The translations under genes were made by a program, and so were the position numbers. DNA of 64,000 nucleotides from UBA2377 sp964525935 (GTDB lineage: Bacteria > Verrucomicrobiota > Verrucomicrobiia > Opitutales > Opitutaceae), in NCBI GenBank assembly GCA_964525935.1, contig CAZGJZ010000007.1:285850-349849 (forward strand), in the 5' to 3' direction. Numbering within the stretch: the stretch's first letter is position 1; the number at the start of each line of letters is the position of its first letter. Below, piece after piece: positions 7,910-14,915 of this stretch. The notes beneath the pieces were generated by a model. It did not search any database, was not told where the DNA came from, and saw only the letters and a list, made by a program, of their open reading frames with translations.

Positions 7910-8917
7910 TTACGCGGTCACGCTCGCCGGCCAGCGGCGGAACGCCGAGAAACGCGCCTGCGTGTGATCGTAGGTCTCGCGGCGACGGACGTATTCCGCG
8001 TAGTCGCTCACCTGTTCCGGATGCAGGCGGCTTTGCACGAGAAAATCGGCCTCAGGCGGATAGCAGGCCACGTTGCCCTTTTCGTAAAATTCGGGGTTGG
8101 CCACGCCCTCGGCGTCGACCGACTCGGGCCAGAGGCCGACGTTATTGGGCACCGCGGCGGATTGGTAGCGCAGGTCAATGCTCCAGCGGATGTGGTCGGA
8201 GTAATTCGGCGTGGAGCAGTGCGGCGTGCGGTTCGTCATGAAGACGACGCCACCCCGCGGGCAGAGCGCGGTGATCGCCTTGCGCGGATCGTCCGGCAAA
8301 TCCTGGTCCTTGATCACCAGGAAGCCCGCGTTGCCGCCGGTGTGGTGCAGCGCCAGCTCGCGCTCGTGCACGCGCGGCAGGATTTGCATGCAGCCATTCT
8401 CGACCGTGGCATCGACGAGCGGGATCCAGCACGTGATGATTAACTGGCGGTCGCACTGCGGCGTCATGTAGCCGCTGTCTTGGTGCCACGGCACCACGCC
8501 GCGCCCAAGATTGGGCAGCTTCGGGCGGATACGGTAGACGGACGACCCGACGATCTCTTCCGTGCCCAGCAAGCCGCCGACTTTGGCGAGCAACTTCCGG
8601 CTCGCGATGATATCGAACAGCTCCGGCGCGTGAAACCCGCCGCCCCGCAGGCCCTCGAGGTGACGCATGATCGCCTCGCCGTTTTCCTTCGAATCGCGCT
8701 GGATCGCAGCCAGACGTTGATCGAAGCCCAGTCCCTCATGCAAATTGACGAGCTTGCCCTCGGCCTTGAGCTGCCGGGCCTTGCGCTCGATCTCGAGGTG
8801 CAACTCGCGGCGGAGCGGCTCGAGCTCGGCGGGATCAAACACATCCGGGATGATCACGTAGCCTTCTTCATGGAAAAGGCTGACTTGTTGTGGGGTGGGC
8901 GGCTGGGGGTCTTTCAT
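7910..8917 (-). CDS. Phytanoyl-CoA dioxygenase (PhyH) family protein
   Basis: 335 residues with the double-stranded beta-helix of Fe(II)/2-oxoglutarate dioxygenases. The iron-binding HxD is in VPWHQDSGYM, the distal histidine in RTPHCSTPNYS, and the 2-oxoglutarate-binding arginine probably in DHIRWSIDLRYQ. The N-terminal FHEEGYVIIPDVFDPAEL is typical of the family. Bacterial members hydroxylate small molecules of secondary or carbohydrate-linked metabolism; the substrate is unknown. ATG 8917 is preferred to an upstream in-frame alternative at 8953. It is preceded by an AT-rich control region shared with the divergent Ala-rich protein gene. Confidence 0.85.
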   Translation of the reverse strand: MKDPQPPTPQQVSLFHEEGYVIIPDVFDPAELEPLRRELHLEIERKARQLKAEGKLVNLHEGLGFDQRLAAIQRDSKENGEAIMRHLEGLRGGGFHAPELFDIIASRKLLAKVGGLLGTEEIVGSSVYRIRPKLPNLGRGVVPWHQDSGYMTPQCDRQLIITCWIPLVDATVENGCMQILPRVHERELALHHTGGNAGFLVIKDQDLPDDPRKAITALCPRGGVVFMTNRTPHCSTPNYSDHIRWSIDLRYQSAAVPNNVGLWPESVDAEGVANPEFYEKGNVACYPPEADFLVQSRLHPEQVSDYAEYVRRRETYDHTQARFSAFRRWPASVTA

Positions 8918-9262
8918 CACCACGACTGTGCCAGTTTCCCAAGGGAACAGCAATTGCCCGCATTCACCATTGATGGTAAATAAACACTATTCCTATGCCG
9001 GATAAATCGCCTGCGCGGCAGTCCTGATCCCTGATTTACCTGCATCGCCAGCCACTTGGCACAGTGTAATTACCCAGTTATAAATCGCCTAAAGTGACGA
9101 ATAATTCCTCAGAATCCTTCATAGATCATAATAATTACTCTCTTATGGCAAAAATAGCCAAAATTTGAGATTGCCGAAGCCCTATTTATATAGGGATAAA
9201 TATCCATGGATTTGCGGTAATTAACCCTAGTCCATAAGAAACCAACAAATCACCCCCCGATT
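8918..9262. other. AT-rich divergent intergenic region
   Basis: About 345 bp without a gene and far richer in A/T than its surroundings (for example 9100-9250). It holds the promoters for the leftward PhyH gene and the rightward exported protein. A small hairpin, CCCTAT-ttta-TATAGGG-like (9180-9195), and a directly repeated ATAAATCGCC (9002 and 9080) are visible. No small ORF with coding character is seen. Confidence 0.6.
8966..8977. promoter_or_regulatory. Palindrome ACCATTGATGGT upstream of the PhyH-like gene
   Basis: ACCAT and ATGGT are perfect arms around TG, about 50 bp upstream of the PhyH start. It is a candidate operator for a helix-turn-helix regulator; no regulator gene is adjacent. 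Confidence 0.3.
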
Positions 9263-9970
9263 ATGAACCTGAAATCCCTCGTCCTACTCGCCGGCTCGCT
9301 CTTGCTGGCCATTCCGTCCTTCGCTGAATCCGGCGGCGCGATCCTCGCCAAAGACCAAATCACCAAATCGGCCGCAGGTGGCACCGTCACCTCCACCGAT
9401 GGAGCTTATGCGATCGCGATCAACGGATCGTCCACCACCGTCGCCGCCTTGGCCGGCACCGTCGCCTTTACCACCGCCTCTGGTGAAGTCCTCAATATCG
9501 ACATCGGCACCGGCCTCGTGATCGGCGCGGACGGGAAAACGTCCACCCAATCGCTCAAGAGCTTGATCACGGCTGAAGGCGCCAACGGCCCTCTCGCCAC
9601 CGCTCTGAAAGAGGTGCTGGCGACCGTCTCCGCCAACGCTGCCAGAGGCGACTACGGCAAGGGTGCCACCAGCGTCCTCGCCGCCCTCACGAAGGTGCTC
9701 AGCCAAGCTAACCCTGAAGGCGCCGCTGACTACGTCGCCCAAGCCACGGCCGCCGTCACCTCCCCCAACTCCGGCGCAGAGGACAAGGCGCTGGCTGCTC
9801 AAGCCATCTTGGAAGCATCCGGTCAGCAAAATAACGCTGAAGTGAGAACTGCCTCCGCAACGGCCGCCCAGAGCAATGGCGTAACCCTCTCCCTCTTGAA
9901 ACCTCTCATCTACACCACGCCCATCACCCCGATCGATCCCGCGGTCGTCAGCCCCTCTGGTGGTCGGTAA
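9263..9970 (+). CDS. Exported Ala-rich protein with TTPITP C-terminal tail (unknown function)
   Basis: 235 residues. A signal peptide (MNLKSLVLLAGSLLLAIPSFA) is followed by a beta-rich segment, VAALAGTVAFTTASGEVLNI, which has a faint FecR-like look. A helical Ala-rich part follows, containing NPEGAADYVAQATAAV. The C-terminal tail is IYTTPITPIDPAVVSPSGGR. Nearly the same tail ends the convergent protein at 10407-11186, so the two probably share a localisation or assembly function. No enzyme motif is present. A strong terminator follows 34 bp after the stop. An AT-rich leader precedes it. Function unknown. Confidence 0.72.
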   Translation: MNLKSLVLLAGSLLLAIPSFAESGGAILAKDQITKSAAGGTVTSTDGAYAIAINGSSTTVAALAGTVAFTTASGEVLNIDIGTGLVIGADGKTSTQSLKSLITAEGANGPLATALKEVLATVSANAARGDYGKGATSVLAALTKVLSQANPEGAADYVAQATAAVTSPNSGAEDKALAAQAILEASGQQNNAEVRTASATAAQSNGVTLSLLKPLIYTTPITPIDPAVVSPSGGR

Positions 9971-10003
9971 TAATAGAATCTGCCTCCACGGTATATTTCC
10001 CTC

Positions 10004-10035
10004 AAACGGGCGCCCAGTCAGGGCGCCCGTTTTTT
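10004..10035 (+). terminator. Strong rho-independent terminator
   Basis: AAACGGGCGCCC (10004-10015) and GGGCGCCCGTTT (10021-10032) form a perfect 12-bp stem with loop AGTCA followed by a T run. It ends the 9263-9970 transcript. Confidence 0.92.
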
Positions 10036-10160
10036 ATGGGCGGAGCGGAAGGGCGCGGGCCACAAGTATTTTAACCGCTCAAGTGTAGGCGGGCCTGCAC
10101 CTGAAGGCGGCACCCAATCCTCATCTCCATGCCCTCCGCACTCTTCGCGTTTCAATCCGA

Positions 10161-10192
10161 GGAAACAAAAAGCCGGGGTTTTCAACCCCGGC
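10161..10192 (-). terminator. Rho-independent terminator, minus strand
   Basis: GCCGGGGTT (10172-10180) pairs with AACCCCGGC (10184-10192). On the minus strand the stem is followed by TTTTTGTTT. It lies just downstream of the rhamnose-isomerase relic and may be that gene's original terminator. Confidence 0.8.
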
Positions 10193-10216
10193 CGCAATTG
10201 AACCATTCCCCTGCGT

Positions 10217-10310
10217 TTAGGCGAAACACCGCCGCGCGAAATGCCCATACGCCTTGCGGGCAGTCAGCGGTGTCCATCTTTCGCAGGCTTGATGGCCGTG
10301 CTTGCGAAAG
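10217..10310 (-). pseudogene. Relic of the 3' end of an L-rhamnose isomerase gene
   Basis: Read on the minus strand, this stretch matches the last roughly 35 codons of the intact rhaI gene at 11402-12601. The best part matches the RKAMGISRGGSFA-stop end: it still reads MGISRGG, with one inserted base before the Met codon, a missing base after the second Gly, and TCGCCTAA versus TCGCCTGA. Upstream, GAGCAC..CAG...GAG and CCGCTGAC are also recognisable, with small deletions. The indels destroy one continuous frame. It sits between two terminator-like hairpins. The comparison was made by eye, so the outer limits are approximate. Confidence 0.6.
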
Positions 10311-10358
10311 CGGCTCAGCATTTTCACCACACGATGCCTGGTTCCTCTCTTAATAAAG

Positions 10359-10383
10359 AGTGCCGACCGGGATCGGCACTTTA
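10359..10383 (-). terminator. Hairpin downstream of the Ala-rich protein gene
   Basis: AGTGCCGA (10359-10366) pairs with TCGGCACT (10373-10380). On the minus strand it is followed by CTTTATT. It is located about 24 bp past the stop of the 10407-11186 gene. Confidence 0.7.
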
Positions 10384-10406
10384 AAGGTCGCTTGCGCGAT
10401 CACGGG

Positions 10407-11186
10407 TTAGTTTGCCGGACTGACCTGATTGGTATCGACGGGAGTTATCGGAGTCGTCGTGACTACGACTCCCTGCACCTGCAAGCCGCTGCCAGCGAGT
10501 GCACCGGCACTGCCGGCGCTTTTCCCGGCGGATGCAGCCGCGTTAGCGGCAGCCGTATTTACAGACGCCCTCGCAATATCAGCCGGGCTCCGGCCACTGC
10601 CATCGGAAGCGCCCATGCGTGCGGCTGCAGAGCTGCCACCGGAATTGGCGACCGCCTGCGCAATCGTGGCCAGGGCATCATCGTTACGGTCCGCAGCCGG
10701 CATACCAGTGATGGCGGCCCTCGTGATCGCACGGACCTGACCAATGCTGTTGGTATTGCCCGTGGCCGTGAGCACCGCCACGGCAATCGAGGCGACCTGG
10801 GCCGGCACGGCCTCAACTACAGCCGTGGCAACCGCCGCAGCCGCAGTCGGCGCCACCTTGGCCACCGAGGCCGCAATCGTTGCCGCCTGAGCGGGGACCG
10901 CCGCCGCCACCGCCTTGGCCACCCCCACCGCATTGCCCGTTGCCACAGTAACTGCCGCAGCAAAAACCGCCGCTTGGTCAGGCTTGGCCGCCGCCGCCGT
11001 CGCCGCGATCGCGGCCGCTTGTTCGGGATTGTTTTTCGCCAATTGCGCGACGGCTTTCGTATCACCCGCGGCAATAGCGCTCTGCAACGCGGTAGCGTCA
11101 GCTTCTGACAGTTGGAGCGTTTGGGCAAAAGCAACGGACAGCGAGAGTGATGCTAAAGCAGCGAGGAAAAGTGATCGAATTTTCAT
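10407..11186 (-). CDS. Exported Ala-rich helical-repeat protein with TTPITP tail (unknown function)
   Basis: 259 residues. A signal peptide (MKIRSLFLAALASLSLSVAFA) is followed by LQLSEADATALQSAIAAGD and then several Ala/Val-rich repeats with VPAQAATIAA, KPDQAAVFAAAV and VPAQVASIAVAV cores. These look like a helical-hairpin solenoid. The tail VVVTTTPITPVDTNQVSPAN is closely related to that of the protein at 9263-9970. No catalytic motif is seen. A role as cell-envelope scaffold or surface protein is inference only. It is flanked by rhaI on one side and a rhaI 3'-end relic on the other. Confidence 0.72.
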   Translation of the reverse strand: MKIRSLFLAALASLSLSVAFAQTLQLSEADATALQSAIAAGDTKAVAQLAKNNPEQAAAIAATAAAAKPDQAAVFAAAVTVATGNAVGVAKAVAAAVPAQAATIAASVAKVAPTAAAAVATAVVEAVPAQVASIAVAVLTATGNTNSIGQVRAITRAAITGMPAADRNDDALATIAQAVANSGGSSAAARMGASDGSGRSPADIARASVNTAAANAAASAGKSAGSAGALAGSGLQVQGVVVTTTPITPVDTNQVSPAN

Positions 11187-11401
11187 AATGGAAAGCGAGT
11201 TATTCAGTTGCTTGCGTTTGATTTACAGAAAAAAGAACGGCGCGGTTCGAACAAGTAAGTCATAAGCCTCACCCGCAGCCTGTTGTGAGGCTCGATGGCT
11301 TGAAAGCGCGCGGGTTGGAGGCACCGCGCGCAGGACGCCCATGCCGGGGGGTAAACCCGGGAAGCCGGACGCCAGACAATTTCGCCTGGCGACGTTACAA
11401 C
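11187..11401. other. Intergenic region with hairpins downstream of rhaI
   Basis: It contains the promoter region of the 10407-11186 gene and the 3' end of the rhaI transcript. CGCCAG (11370-11375) and CTGGCG (11386-11391) make a stem 10 bp past the rhaI stop. GCCTCAC/GTGAGGC near 11266-11290 makes another. No coding potential is seen. Confidence 0.5.
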
Positions 11402-12601
11402 TCAGGCGAAGCTGCCACCGCGCGAGATGCCCATGGCCTTGCGGCGGGCGCTGCGGTCAGCGGCGGCTTTTTTCTCGTAACCCTGGCGCCGGTGCTCGGC
11501 GAGCGGGTCGGCGGGGAGCTTGTTTGCCTTGCGCCACTTGGCGAGCGCGGGGCTCACGTCGGTGAAAAACGCCTTCTTCAGGAGGAGTTCGGCGTCGATC
11601 ACGTTGTTCTTGGCCTGCGCCGCACGCAGCGCGTCGTGGTCGACGATCGCGGCCTTGGCGTAGAGTTCCTGCGCCATGACGACGGTCTGGATCATCGCCT
11701 CGACCTTGGCCTTCTCGTTGTGGCACTGGTCGATCATGTAGGCGATCTTCGGCATCTTGCCGCGATCCGCCGCGTAGGAATGGATTTCGTGGAAGATCCG
11801 GAAGACCTGGTAGGGATCAATCGAGCCGAGCGTGAGGTCGTCGTCGGCATACTTGCGGTCATTGAAGTGGAAGCCGCCGAGCATGTCCTCATCGAGGAGC
11901 CAGGCCACGATTTGCTCGATGTTGGTGGCATTGTAGTGGTGACCGGTGTCGACGAGCACCTTGGCGCGAGGACCGGCCTTCTTCGCATAGAGAAACGCCA
12001 TGCCCCAATCGGCGATATCGGTCGCGTAGAACGCGGGCTCGAAGGGCTTGTATTCGACGAGCATCGTCTGCTTTGGGCCAAGCTTCTTGTGGAGGGCCTT
12101 GAGGCTCTCTTCAAAGTAGCCCTTGCGCTCGCGGATGCTGCCCTGGCCGGGATAGTTGGTGCCGTCGGCAAACCACAGCGACAGGTATTCACTGCCGGTC
12201 GCCTTCATGATGTCCACCGAATCGTAGCAATGCTTGAGTGCCTGCTGGCGGACCTGCGGGCTGTTGTGCCCGAAAGAGCCCCACTTGTATTCCTGGTCTT
12301 GGAAAAGGTTGGGGTTGATGGCGCCGATCTTCACGCCGTGCTTGCGCGCCTGGCGGCCGACCTTCGCCGGATCCTCGCCCTTGGTGAAATCCCACAGCAC
12401 GTGCACCGCCACCGTCGGGCAGCAGCCGGTCACGGCATGCACCTGGCCGGCGTCAGCCAGCTTGTCATTCGTGTCGATGGCAGCGGCGTCCTGGAAAAAC
12501 TTTCCGAAACGCGTGCCGGTATCGGCGAAACCCCAGCTGGGCGTTTCCACATTGAAGGAGTCGAGCGCCTCAACGGCGCGGCGGAGGGTTTTGGGAGTCA
12601 T
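11402..12601 (-). CDS. rhaI: L-rhamnose isomerase (Pseudomonas stutzeri type, TIM barrel)
   Basis: 399 residues. It converts L-rhamnose to L-rhamnulose, the first step of rhamnose use in the cytoplasm. Metal-site motifs typical of the xylose-isomerase-like barrel are present: AVHVLWDF (His), SLWFADGTNYPGQG (Trp), LVEYKPFEP (Glu), LVDTGHHYN (Asp/His) and GGFHFNDRKYADDDL (His, Asp, Asp pair). The end, RRKAMGISRGGSFA, is found again as a decayed copy at 10217-10310. ATG 12601 gives the usual N-terminus (MTPKTLRRAVEALDSF). No other rhamnose genes are adjacent, so it is probably regulated on its own. Confidence 0.88.
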   Translation of the reverse strand: MTPKTLRRAVEALDSFNVETPSWGFADTGTRFGKFFQDAAAIDTNDKLADAGQVHAVTGCCPTVAVHVLWDFTKGEDPAKVGRQARKHGVKIGAINPNLFQDQEYKWGSFGHNSPQVRQQALKHCYDSVDIMKATGSEYLSLWFADGTNYPGQGSIRERKGYFEESLKALHKKLGPKQTMLVEYKPFEPAFYATDIADWGMAFLYAKKAGPRAKVLVDTGHHYNATNIEQIVAWLLDEDMLGGFHFNDRKYADDDLTLGSIDPYQVFRIFHEIHSYAADRGKMPKIAYMIDQCHNEKAKVEAMIQTVVMAQELYAKAAIVDHDALRAAQAKNNVIDAELLLKKAFFTDVSPALAKWRKANKLPADPLAEHRRQGYEKKAAADRSARRKAMGISRGGSFA

Positions 12602-12879
12602 GACCCGGGAGTTATGGCGCAGGCCCGCGGCGGAAGTCAGCCCCAAAGATACGAACATTCATGCGCAGGCTTGCGACCGGCGGAACCGGCGGCGAGCGTG
12701 GGCCCATGTGCGATGCGTGCCTCCAACTCGGCAGCCCGTGGCTCCCGTCCCTCCACGAGGGCGAGGCACGCCCGCGGACCCGACCCCGCGCCCAGTTCAC
12801 GCTCGCGCGTCGAAAAGTGAAACCCGTGGCCAAACCCGCGGCAAAGAAACGAACCCGCTAAGCCCGGCGACTTGCACCG
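12602..12879. other. Gene-poor stretch upstream of rhaI
   Basis: No convincing gene. A plus-strand frame ends with a short basic string (VKPVAKPAAKKRTR, stop at 12861) that looks like the tail of a nucleic-acid-binding protein, but it has no recognisable body and is best treated as a remnant or chance. The rhaI promoter should lie close to 12602. Confidence 0.4.
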
Positions 12880-13091
12880 CGGAAACATCGGGATCGAGAC
12901 TGGCGGCAGCGCCACCATCTGATCACCGCACCAGTCGATCGTGAAGGGCTGGTAATCCAGGCTCTCCACGGTGCGCTCTTCGCGAAGCGGAAAACGCACC
13001 GTGAAATTTTGCGCCGCCTTATCGAAAATACCGAGCAACGCGCCGCGCCCGAGGCGGATACGCTCCATTTCACAAAGTCTCGACGGTTCAT
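12880..13091 (-). pseudogene. Broken Tat-signal gene remnant
   Basis: The minus strand starts with ATG 13091 and encodes MNRRDFVKWSVSASGAA, a typical twin-arginine signal. The continuation that makes sense (LLGIFDKAAQNFTVRFPL, then VESLDYQPFTIDWCGDQ and ALPPVSIPMFPR) is in another frame, reached around 13040. Together they look like one exported protein truncated after about 70 codons and split by a frameshift. There is no credible continuation after about 12880. The family of the lost protein is not recognised. Sequencing error could explain the shift but not the truncation. Confidence 0.5.
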
Positions 13092-13125
13092 GCGGGGGAA
13101 ACGTGTTTCCGAGGACAAACCAACC

Positions 13126-13145
13126 GACCGGCGGTTACGCCGGTC
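13126..13145 (-). terminator. Hairpin terminator downstream of lnt
   Basis: GACCGGCG (13126-13133) and CGCCGGTC (13138-13145) form a perfect 8-bp stem with a 4-base loop. On the minus strand it is followed by GGTTGGTTTG. It lies 34 bp after the lnt stop. Confidence 0.65.
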
Positions 13146-13179
13146 GCCACGTTGTCCTTCCGGAAGTATCCGGCGCGGA

Positions 13180-14895
13180 TTATTTGCGACGGCTACGCCG
13201 GGCCCGGCGCTTGAACGCCGCTTCCTCGGTTTCCGGTTCGTCGGGAACAGCGACGGGCGCCGTGGGATCGTAAGGCTGGTTGTTCCGCACGAGCGCGAAA
13301 GTCAGCAGCGCCAGCAGCGCACACGCACCCACGAACCAGTCGCCGTGCTCCGTGTAAAAGCTGTTGCGATCCTGCCAGCGCAGATCGCGCGATACGGTCA
13401 CGTTGCGGGTGCCACGGAAATACACGCTGTCCTCATCGTTCTTCAACGTCGCGCGGATGTTGCCGTATTCGTCGATCCAGCCGCTCCAGCCGCTGTTACC
13501 AACCCGGACAACCGGCCGGCGGGTCTCGACCGCGCGCAGCACCGAGTGCGCCGCATGCTGGTAAGCCGCACCACCCTCGCCAAACCAGCCACTGTTGCTC
13601 TGCACGACGAGCAACTGCGCGCCGGACAGCGCACTCGCCCGGGCGAGTCGCGGATAAATGTCCTCGTAGCAGATCAGCGGGCCGAGCACCACGGGTTGGC
13701 CACGGAGATTGACGATCAACGGACGCGCATCGGTGCCGGACGCAAAGTCGTCGCCGATCGGGACGAATTTACTGATCCATCCCAGCACGGGCCGCAGCGG
13801 CACAAATTCGCCAAACGGCACCAGATGGCGCTTGGCGTAATACACCGGTGAAAGCCCGGCCTGCGGCGTTACCAAAAACGTGCCGTTGAACCATTGCTCG
13901 CCTGCGCCACTGCGCTCAATGGCGATCGAGCCCAGGAGCAGCGGCGCTTCGGCGCGCGCCGTGAGCGACTCGACAAAGCTCTTGGCGTTGTCATCGCCAC
14001 GCACGGCCCACGGCGTCACCGCTTCCGGCCAGATGATGAGATCGGGCTGCGTCGCGGCGGCGTTGAGGGTGATTCGCTCCAGCGTGTCGAGGATGCCGGC
14101 GCCCTTGCTGGGATCCCATTTCACCTGCTGCGGAATGGCGGGCTGCACCAGCGCGGCGCGCATCACGTCGCGGCGCTGCTGGCCGATGGTGTCGCTGAGC
14201 AGGAGAAACGAAGGAAACATCAGCACCAACAGCGCGGCCATGAATTCCGGACTGCGGCGGCTGAGCCCCGTCGCGCCCTCGCGCAACAGGCGGTGACCGT
14301 AGGCGGCAAAGCCGAGGTTGAACGTGATGAGAATGAATGAAACGCCATACGCGCCGGTGTAGGCGGAGACTTGCAGCAAGATCGCGCGCTGCCACTGGCT
14401 CGCCGCGAGCGGCAGCCACGGGAAGCCACCGAGCACCCAGGTGCGGGTCCACTCAATCAGCACCCAGAGCGCGGCGAGCCCGAGCACGGCCGTCACGCGC
14501 CGGCTGGTCGGCTGTCCGACGATCCGGGGCATCACCCACCAAGCCGCGAGATACCACACTCCCACCCATGCGCCGACGAGGGGTCCGAGCAAGAGCAGGC
14601 CACCCCAGGTGACATTGTGCAGCCAGCCGAGCAGGATCGTCCACGTCACGGCCTGCGCCGCGAACATCGTCCACGCGTAGAGTTTAAAGCTTGGCCGGCG
14701 GTAGGCCCAGAAAATCGCGGGCGCCGCAAAGGCGTAGGCAAACTCCGGCGCTTTGAACGGCGGGAACGCAATGACCGTGAGCACGATCGTCAGCACGAAC
14801 ACGCCCGCCGCCATCACATAGTCCGCCTGCCGCTGCCAGAACGACGGCGGCAGGTTATAGGGATCCTCGACGGACGGATCGGCAGGGGTGGTCAC
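13180..14895 (-). CDS. lnt: Apolipoprotein N-acyltransferase
   Basis: 571 residues. It transfers the third acyl chain to the N-terminal cysteine of lipoproteins in the inner membrane. About six membrane segments precede a nitrilase-like periplasmic domain with the catalytic triad: Glu in IIWPEAVTPW, Lys in YYAKRHLVPFGEFVPLR and Cys in LICYEDIYP. A final membrane helix (VGACALLALLTFALV) and a basic tail (KRRARRSRRK) follow. The GTG at 14895 is chosen because it lies 20 bp after the secA stop and leaves a short N-terminus before the first helix. It is probably co-transcribed with secA. Length is slightly above the E. coli protein. Confidence 0.92.
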   Translation of the reverse strand: MTTPADPSVEDPYNLPPSFWQRQADYVMAAGVFVLTIVLTVIAFPPFKAPEFAYAFAAPAIFWAYRRPSFKLYAWTMFAAQAVTWTILLGWLHNVTWGGLLLLGPLVGAWVGVWYLAAWWVMPRIVGQPTSRRVTAVLGLAALWVLIEWTRTWVLGGFPWLPLAASQWQRAILLQVSAYTGAYGVSFILITFNLGFAAYGHRLLREGATGLSRRSPEFMAALLVLMFPSFLLLSDTIGQQRRDVMRAALVQPAIPQQVKWDPSKGAGILDTLERITLNAAATQPDLIIWPEAVTPWAVRGDDNAKSFVESLTARAEAPLLLGSIAIERSGAGEQWFNGTFLVTPQAGLSPVYYAKRHLVPFGEFVPLRPVLGWISKFVPIGDDFASGTDARPLIVNLRGQPVVLGPLICYEDIYPRLARASALSGAQLLVVQSNSGWFGEGGAAYQHAAHSVLRAVETRRPVVRVGNSGWSGWIDEYGNIRATLKNDEDSVYFRGTRNVTVSRDLRWQDRNSFYTEHGDWFVGACALLALLTFALVRNNQPYDPTAPVAVPDEPETEEAAFKRRARRSRRK

Positions 14896-14915
14896 GCGGG
14901 AGGGACGGACGGCGC

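Noticed and set aside
10129..10353. Small plus-strand frame after the Ala-rich gene
   Set aside because: It runs through two minus-strand hairpins and the rhaI relic, with no family similarity or coding bias.
12661..12861. Short plus-strand frame ending in a basic KPAAKKRTR tail
   Set aside because: No recognisable body, poor start and low-complexity composition; recorded as a gene-poor stretch.
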